Source: Platerodrilus igneus (lineage: Eukaryota; Arthropoda; Insecta; Coleoptera; Lycidae). From it: 64,000 nucleotides of DNA. This document shows positions 57,740-64,000 of this stretch, one piece after another. The notes beneath the pieces were generated by a model, which ran no database searches, was not told the DNA's origin, and saw only the letters and a program-made list of their open reading frames with translations. Made by a program: the position numbers and the translations under genes. The stretch lies in assembly GCA_036346225.1 (NCBI GenBank), contig JARFIW010001215.1, positions 4,726,501 to 4,790,500 of the forward strand, in the 5' to 3' direction. How positions within the stretch are numbered: the first letter of the stretch is position 1; the number at the start of each line of letters is the position of its first letter.

Positions 57740-57985
57740 GTGTAAGGACACCGACAGTGGGCACATTGAACCTTATACTGGGGTTATGGGGCATCGGCAA
57801 TGGGCATGACGCCTGGCGATGCTGAATGCCTGCTATGGGCACGGCAGTGGTAATAGCTGGCTTTAGGCACAGCAAGAAAAGAGAGAGTAGACATTGGCTA
57901 TGGGCACTACGTCTATGGGTTTGGAACACCGGCTATAGGCATGGTGCGGCAGGTACTAACTAGTTAACACTGGCTATGGGCATAG
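57740..57985. repeat. Degenerate GGCTATGGGCA-type minisatellite
   Basis: The word GGC(T/A)ATGGGCA or close variants recurs about ten times (for example ATCGGCAATGGGCATG, TTGGCTATGGGCAC, CTGGCTATGGGCATAG) at irregular spacing, far less AT-rich than its surroundings. Confidence 0.6.
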
Positions 57986-58133
57986 TAGTAAAAGATTCGA
58001 TAACCTTTCAGAGCGAGTTGGCAAAGCAGACTGCTCTTTCTCGCAAAAGTGTGCTGATTTATACAGCTGCTTGGCCGACTCGATTTGTGTATTTATTAAC
58101 CAAAAAGCGGTATAACATGTTGTAGGCATACAA

Positions 58134-58392
58134 CATTGTAGGTCCCGGGTTCGAATCCCGACACGGTCCGCTTGAAAAATGTTAGGCGAGCATTTTTCAC
58201 AAAAATACACCCTCGTTCGGATGAGAGGTAAAATGGAGGTCCCGTGTGTGTGTTGTCACGCACGTTAAAGATCCCTACCTTGCTTGGAACAGCAAGGGTT
58301 CAGCAAAATTCCAAATTTTCCAGGTAAAAAAAAAAACTCGCCTCCTGGCCAATGTAGTACCTTCGGGTGGAGCATTAGAAAATCACATGTAA
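58134..58392 (+). mobile_element. tRNA-derived SINE, 5'-truncated, copy 2
   Basis: Flanked by 13-bp direct repeats TGTAGGCATACAA (58121-58133 and 58393-58405). Starts just before the B box (GGTTCGAATCC within TCCCGGGTTCGAATCCCGA), so the A box is missing. The body matches copy 1 block for block (GAGCATTTTTCAC, CTCGTTCGGATGAGAGG, CACGCACGTTAAAGATCCC, CTCGCCTCCTGGCCAATG). Confidence 0.9.
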
Positions 58393-58405
58393 TGTAGGCA
58401 TACAA

Positions 58406-59948
58406 TTAACTTATAACTACTTGAAACGTCACGTTGACGTCGGTAAATTGTCATTTCAGGTATCAGTACTAAATTTTGTAGAATTGTGCCAAGAGCTAGG
58501 AGGTGAGGGTCTTAAGCCAGACAATCTGTGACAGGAAATAGACAAGTTGGAACTTGTAACCAGAGCTACTATAAGGATCCGAGTCAGTCTCTCATATTAT
58601 AACTTGAATTCAGCAGTTCAGTTTAGTTCTTTGTTCAGTGTGTTGTGATGTTTTTGATGGTATCAACATGGGAACCTGTCTCTTGAAGCCAAAGAGGTTC
58701 CAGAAATTATAATTCATCTATTGCACAATTATCATCTTGAGCTAATTTTTTGTGTATTAAATATGTTACCAAATTGTGGACGATAATGTAGTTTTAGAAT
58801 TTGAAAATGGGTATTGTTTCATTCAATTTTCTCATGCCATAGGAAAGTTATTACTTCTAATATGGAAGTGCAAATACTTTTTAATACAAGCTATATGTAT
58901 TTTTAATTTAATTGAACAATATTGCAGCACATTTCAATTGCTGTGTCACTTGAAAAACACATGTGTGATTGGCTATACCAGTTCATCGGCTGAGTGATAT
59001 GTTAATATATTTATGTAAAGTATATCTGATAAGGTTCTCAAACTTATTTTGTTCATTACTTAAAATATTGAAGAAATTTAATTTGCTGGAATAGGGTTTA
59101 TAAAAGCATTTAGTTGTTAGCCTCATACTGTTGTTTATGCTCTTCAGAGTATCATAAAAGTAATGGAAAGTAATAGTTGGCGAAATTTATTAGATTAAAT
59201 TAATAGAATTTTGATGAAACCACTTTCACCTCTAGTGTTATGTATATTTTAGCAAGGCCATATTTATTTATGACTAATAATTTGTTACTAACCATTAACT
59301 TTATGTTATTCTTTGAAAGTTTGCTGAGTTATCCATTCAAATAAAGTAAAACGTTTAAAGAGTAAAATTGATAACAAGTCATTAATTCTACAGCATATGT
59401 ATAAACGAAAGACATCCGTTTTTGGTGTTAACTAATTATTTACTTGTGTCAAGCATTGTATATTTGAATATAAGATTTCAAATACTTCATAGTGTGATAA
59501 AGTCATTGATATAAATTGTATTGCTATAAATATTTACTTTATTTACAAAAGAAATATAATTATGATTTAAATTTTGTGATGAACTGTAAATTGTTATTAT
59601 TTGTACTTTATTTTGAGCCAATAGGAAGACTTTTGATTTTAGTTCAAGGTAGTTATTTAGGAATATTAAGTGTCCATGAAACACAAAAAGTGTTTTGATA
59701 AGATATTTATTTTCATGTGCTATTGTTTTCTCAATAAGCATTACCTGTACAGTAGATCGTAGGCAAAACGAGAAACGAGTCTTATGTAAGTATATATTGG
59801 TGAAATGTGTTTCTTTATTACAACTACAGCTATATCCTCTCTTAGGAAGTCTCACTTCGGTTGTTTATCGTTTGGACGTAATGGCGTTCATGTTAGTTGA
59901 TTCGGTCATTTGTTCGAATGTTGTTTAATCCAAATTCCCCCCCCCCCA
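58406..59948. other. no recognisable gene
   Basis: AT-rich. An 11-C run at 59937-59947 directly precedes the LTR start. Confidence 0.35.
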
Positions 59949-60260
59949 TGTTACATGCCAAAATTTGGCAATGTACATGTCTTAGGGTTAGTTATAATTT
60001 ATAGGGAAATTTCTGCGAATATTTTTAAATGAACTTGTCAATTTCCGTCATTCCGGACAGTTGTGTTAGCGCAAAAAGAATGCGCAGGTGCGGGTAGTGT
60101 TGGAAGACACGATTAAGCGACGAAACCTGAAGCCACGAACATCTACCTATGTTGTGTGTGTGTCTTTTCTCTTTTTAGGGATATAGGTTCCTGTATCTTA
60201 CCTTCTGTCATTCCTCTACCTGGCATTCCTTCATTCCTCTACGAGAATAGAGTTTTAGGA
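59949..60260 (+). repeat. LTR related to the palindromic LTR
   Basis: Starts TGTTACATGCCAAAATTTGG. Shared blocks in the same order: ACTTGT, TTTCCG, CGGACAGTTG, GCGCAAAA, GAATGCGCAG, TGTCTTTTCTCTTTT, AGG. Similarity fades after about 60240. No primer site was seen. Confidence 0.75.
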
Positions 60261-60733
60261 TGGACGGATTGGCAATTTGAAATTCAGCAATGGCATAATT
60301 TACCCACAAAACAGGTTGGACCCTGAGATTTAGCTACAAATCTTCAAGGGAAGTTTGTTTAACTTTTTACTATTAAACACCTAGTTTACCTTGGACTTTT
60401 GTTTATTTTCCACAGGAATTCCCATATTTTTGTCTTTGTGTAAAAAAAGGTTTTCCAAAACGCAAAGACAAGTTAACATCCGTTGCTCACAATTATGGGA
60501 AGCATACTGGTACTGCATCGTGGAGCTTAATTTTTTGTTTATTGGCTTGAGATTCAATAGTGACTTGATTTTTTCGTGTGACTGAATTTTTTTGTTTATA
60601 TTCTGTTGACTAGTAATGATCTAGGTATCCATCGATTTGTTCTAGTCTGAATCTATTGGCGATTCATTTAAAGGTACAATTTTGTAGTATTTAATTTGCA
60701 GTCGTTGCAAGCACCTCTAAGCATTTTTAGTAG

Positions 60734-61930
60734 TTGGATCGGAAAACATTTCTAAATTATTTTGAAATTTGGTATTATTTGTTGAATAAGTGTATGAAGA
60801 AAATGTCTGAAATCTTTCAAGTCGTATGTCTACTGAAGGAAGAACTTGATTATGAACTGCAGATACGTGAACTTAGAACAAGTAAGCCCATAGCAGATAA
60901 AAGGAAGATTTTTGATCGTTTGTTGGCAAATAGAAAACAGTTAAGTCTGGTTGTATAATAGATCTTACCGATTATAGTGTAAAATTTGCAGTAGAGAGTG
61001 AAGCAGTAAGTATTGTGTTAGAGTCAGTTCGAAATGCTTTGGCAGATTTTAAGGGTGATCAATCTGATTCCATATTTAAAAGAGTACAATGAAGGTTAAT
61101 ATCCTTACTAGCCGAGTTAAGAGAATAAAACTACCCGCAGAGAACCAGGAGGCAGTTGTTACATTTAATCAAGAGACTGACTGATGCTCTTATTTTGGAA
61201 GCTGAGTTATTTGATAGAGTAAGTGAGAGAGATATGCCGCAGAGTCTGATGAAACAGTTAGAGTATCTTCTCCTGTCAGTAGTGCATCTTTTCATACGAT
61301 CAGTTATATAAAGCCATCTGAACCTGTGGGCACTTGATCCATAAAATTTTCTGGAGATCCCAAACAATTTTACTTATTCCTGGATAGAGTTAGTGAACTG
61401 ACATTATCACGTAAAGTGCCGAATGAGGATTTGTTTAATGCATCTTCTGAGTTGTTTACGGGTGATGCATTAAATTGGTTGCGTTGTGTTAAGGAGTTCG
61501 TTGAAGGACTGGGAATCCTTAGTATCTAGATTAAAGAAAGTTTTTTTACTTGCTCACATCGAAGACGAGGTATGGTACACAATTAAGTCATGTAAGCAAA
61601 AGGGAAACGAATGGGTAGTTTTGTTTGTGGCTCATATGCAATGCTTGTTTAAGAGATTACCTTGTGCTCCTGCAGAAATTACGAATGTAACAAGTATTAG
61701 GAAGAATTTGTTACTGAAGTACAATACTCATTTAGTTTTGTCTCAGTTGAGGACATTACAACTTTGTTGAAGGTGGGGAAAAGATTAGAGGAAGCTTTTC
61801 TATTAAGACAGAGTACAAGTTCAACTTCTCCAGGTAATACATACAGAAGTAAGACTAATTCTAGATCACAGTTTGAGAATATTTGTCCAAATGCAGACAG
61901 GAGAGACTTTGTATTTTGAAGTAAAATGTT
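60734..61930 (+). pseudogene. Gypsy gag, broken frames
   Basis: LLKEELDYELQIRELRTSKP (60734-60958), then shifted frames with FSGDPKQFYLFLDRVSEL, RKVPNEDLFNASSELFTGDA, NWLRCVK (about 61350-61480), and SSLKDWESLVSRLKKVFLLA then HMQCLFKRLPCAP (61486-61770), the classical retrotransposon gag fold, ending in a Ser-rich tail. No zinc knuckle is visible. Several stops. Confidence 0.75.
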
Positions 61931-62149
61931 TAATAGTAAATCATCTACTCCCCAAGTTCAGACCCTTAAAGATGATGAACCCGTATCTATGGTTGGTGAA
62001 TCCTTGAATCGTGTTAGGATTGGCACATTTTTATGTTGGAATTATTCGCAAAGTAGGGATACGTTTTGAAATTGTAGAGCATCTAGGAAGTTGTTCTGTT
62101 AAAGTGTTGAAACAAAAGTGTTACTATGATCTCTTGCAAATCACGTTAA

Positions 62150-63240
62150 AAGAATGAGTAGAAAATCCATCGGTTGATTTTATGGAAGTTAAACTCGAAA
62201 ATTTAGATCCTTGGTATGAATCGTTAGGAGAAAAACGTTCACCTCCTGGAGATGAACCACGGTGAAAGATAGAAGATGAGTTCGTCTTTAAGTATGTTTC
62301 TTCAAACTTACCCCTGGTGTTGAATGTTATTGAATGGATACACTTGGTTCCCAAATCTCAACAGAAAGAGATTGTTAGTTCGTTAAATGTTTTTCCTGTG
62401 TCTGGACATTTTGGTTTTGTAAAAACTCTCGCACAAGTACAAGAATTATTTAATTAACATAAAATGAGTCTGGATGTGTTACGTTGAAATGTGGTTGAGC
62501 ACAAGTTTTCTAATAAAGGTCCACTTACTCTAATGGGAAGAGAGAAGAATGTTGAATTTCTGTTTCAAATATGGTTTCTTTTCCATGGTCAAAGTTGGGA
62601 TATAAATGGTTATTAGTAGTTGGGGATTGGTTCTTGAAATACACTTTGTTTATTTCCCTGTCGTACTGTCAAGGTGCATGTAATGTAATGTATTATGAAG
62701 GATAAGTTTTTCTTGTTTTTGGAGTGTTTCAATATGTTAGTGTGGAAATGGACCGCGGCTGTCCGGTCGTATTTTTAAGGGAGTATGTGATAAATATGAG
62801 ATTCAGAAAATATGGTACAACATAGTCTGTCTATTCACCTCAGTGCAATTTTTTAGAGCAAATCAATGACAGTTGGTACCGCAATTCGTCTTTATGTTGA
62901 AAAATATGATATGTGAGATCTTGAGTTCAATTATGCTATCAGTTCTTCTAAACATTAATCCACCGATTATATACCAAATTTTTTAGTGTTTGGTCGTCAT
63001 GTTCATGTAACTGGTAAATTTTTATGGAGCAGGGTGTATCACAAAGGCATTACTGTATACCGAGCGGATGACTAGAGCAACGAAAGCATTGTAGGTATTC
63101 CGCACCAATTACCACAACAAAAAAGGAAAGGAAGAATGAATTGCCAACTAACTAGCCGCAGAGAGTACGGGGGTTGTAGGAAAGAAGAAAAAAAAGTTCA
63201 AGATCGATTTGCCCCGGAGAATTTTACACTGTAGTTTCAG
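62150..63240 (+). pseudogene. Gypsy integrase, broken frames
   Basis: Pieces in order on plus: NLDPWYESLG, EDEFVFKYVSSNLPLVLNVI, VSGHFGFVKTLAQVQELF (HHCC zinc region, about 62160-62450), GPLTLMGREKNVEFLFQI (about 62520), then YKWLLVVGDWFLKYTLFISL with the first Asp of the core (about 62600-62660), PQCNFLEQIND with the Glu (about 62840) and LVFGRHVHVTGKF (about 62990). The order is right and the domain nearly complete, but stops and shifts are frequent. Confidence 0.8.
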
Positions 63241-63244
63241 TTGA

Positions 63245-63633
63245 AGTTTGTCATATTTTTCATCTCCGAATATTCACTTTAATGCTCAATCTTTTTAATT
63301 ATAGTATTTTGCTGTTGTTTCGGTCTTCAAAGCAGTCTTCTGTTAAAAAAGTTTAACAAAAAAAGTCACAACACCTTCATTCGTTATTATAAAATAGATG
63401 TCATGTACATAGACGTGAACAAAACAATCACTTTCTTACCATGATAATCCATCATTTTAAACGTTGTCCTTCACTTCATGTTCTGTCTGTTATTGTACGA
63501 TTAAAACTGCTTGGTAACTCTGGCCATCGTGTCATATCTCGCTTGAAGTTGTTTTTATGTTTAAAACCACAAACAAACGCTTGTTTATGGAAAGATCACT
63601 AAAATTGTCGGTGTCACATAAGATAAATAAACC
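63245..63633. other. no recognisable gene
   Basis: AT-rich; possible promoter and 5' UTR of the exon starting at 63634, but no core promoter motif is convincing. Confidence 0.3.
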
Positions 63634-63755
63634 ATGGAGAAAAAGACAACTTTTGTTTTGCAAGATGAACGACAACTTTTACTACAATGCACTAATACTC
63701 CATTGCCCAACAAATTTGTAACAACATTCATGAAAATGATATATCTACTTCAAGG
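63634..63755 (+). CDS. possible first coding exon, unrecognised
   Basis: ACCATGG start context and 40 open codons: MEKKTTFVLQDERQLLLQCT and NTPLPNKFVTTFMKMIYLLQ, ending at a donor AAGG/GTATGT. No stop-rich interior, sensible composition. The next exon would lie past 63900 or outside the window; 63756-64000 shows nothing certain. Family not recognised. Confidence 0.4.
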
Positions 63756-64000
63756 GTATGTATGTATCGATAAGAAACCAGAAAATATAAACATACATAA
63801 CTTGAATTAAATAAAGGAAGAGTAAAGTTGAATTTATAGCAAACGTAAATTAAATTATCGGGACTGAATGGTGTTTTTAAACTAATGAGGCATTACATTG
63901 TTTTAATATGAAATACAACGTAGCAAAAGATGATATAGAAGTTGTCCCTGGTAGCCACCTGCTGTATGTTTCCCACTCAGGGTTTTTTGATATTTTTAAA

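Larger units (their letters stand above)
59949..63240 (+). mobile_element. Gypsy LTR element, internally deleted
   Basis: Begins with an LTR related to the palindromic one, followed by gag (about 60734-61930) and, after a deletion of protease and RT, the integrase (about 62150-63240). No second LTR is recognised before the window ends. Confidence 0.7.

Noticed and set aside
58134..58180. tRNA gene suggested by GGTTCGAATCCCGA
   Set aside because: Flanking 13-bp direct repeats and the shared body with 16019-16321 show it is a truncated SINE, not a tRNA gene.
59487..59928. Overlapping frames on both strands at 59.5-59.9 kb
   Set aside because: No domain, opposite-strand overlap and AT-driven composition.

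Overview
This is AT-rich nuclear DNA from an arthropod, most likely an insect. The evidence is short GT-AG introns, tandem (TA)n tracts, and a transposable-element fauna typical of insect genomes: a PIF/Harbinger element with its Myb-like partner gene, a P-element transposase, Jockey/CR1-like LINEs, Ty1/copia and Gypsy LTR elements, Tc1/mariner relics and a tRNA-derived SINE. No bacterial-style operons, rRNA genes, stand-alone tRNA genes or CRISPR arrays are visible. Nearly every recognisable coding stretch is mobile DNA in some state of decay.

Layout. 0.2-1.1 kb: a broken FLYWCH/MULE transposase-like gene (-). 2.0-2.5 kb: the last two exons of a probable host gene (+). 3.4-8 kb: a decayed LINE (-). 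11.3-14.3 kb: a PIF/Harbinger element with both genes, degenerate inverted termini and TTA flanks. 15.8-20.1 kb: a second LINE (+) with a SINE inserted in ORF1. 20.1-21.4 kb: an array of ~296-bp repeats, each carrying a hammerhead ribozyme and lying head-to-head between (TA)n tracts, best explained as an animal retrozyme. 26.0-26.5 kb: a third LINE fragment. 27.1-31.0 kb: an internally deleted P element whose right end is broken by a foldback element and by a palindromic LTR-PBS-LTR insertion. 32.4-37.2 kb: a very decayed LTR element (-). 37.7-38.5 kb: an F-box host gene (+) with splice sites and two frame breaks. 41.3-51.9 kb: a Gypsy element (-) with a complete Ty1/copia element nested in pol and a TA-flanked inverted-repeat transposon nested in gag. 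52-53 kb: fragments of a widespread repetitive protein and a gag-like piece. 56.4-56.8 kb: N-terminal half of a mariner-like transposase (-). 58.1-58.4 kb: a second SINE copy. 59.9-63.2 kb: a Gypsy element (+) whose LTR is related to the palindromic LTR. 63.6 kb: a possible first exon of a host gene.

How the parts relate. Order of insertion can be read from nesting: Gypsy before copia (Gypsy LTRs differ much more than the copia LTRs), P element before the foldback unit and the palindromic LTR, LINE before SINE. Most autonomous elements show lost frames or lost catalytic residues, so they look dead. The SINE, the hammerhead array and the palindromic LTR are products that depend on reverse transcription supplied by another element.

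The two most unusual structures are the hammerhead repeat array at 20.1-21.4 kb and the LTR-PBS-LTR palindrome at 29.6-30.9 kb, which carries matching 4-bp flanks and looks like an integrated by-product of reverse transcription. All calls are from reading the sequence; no alignment or database search was run.
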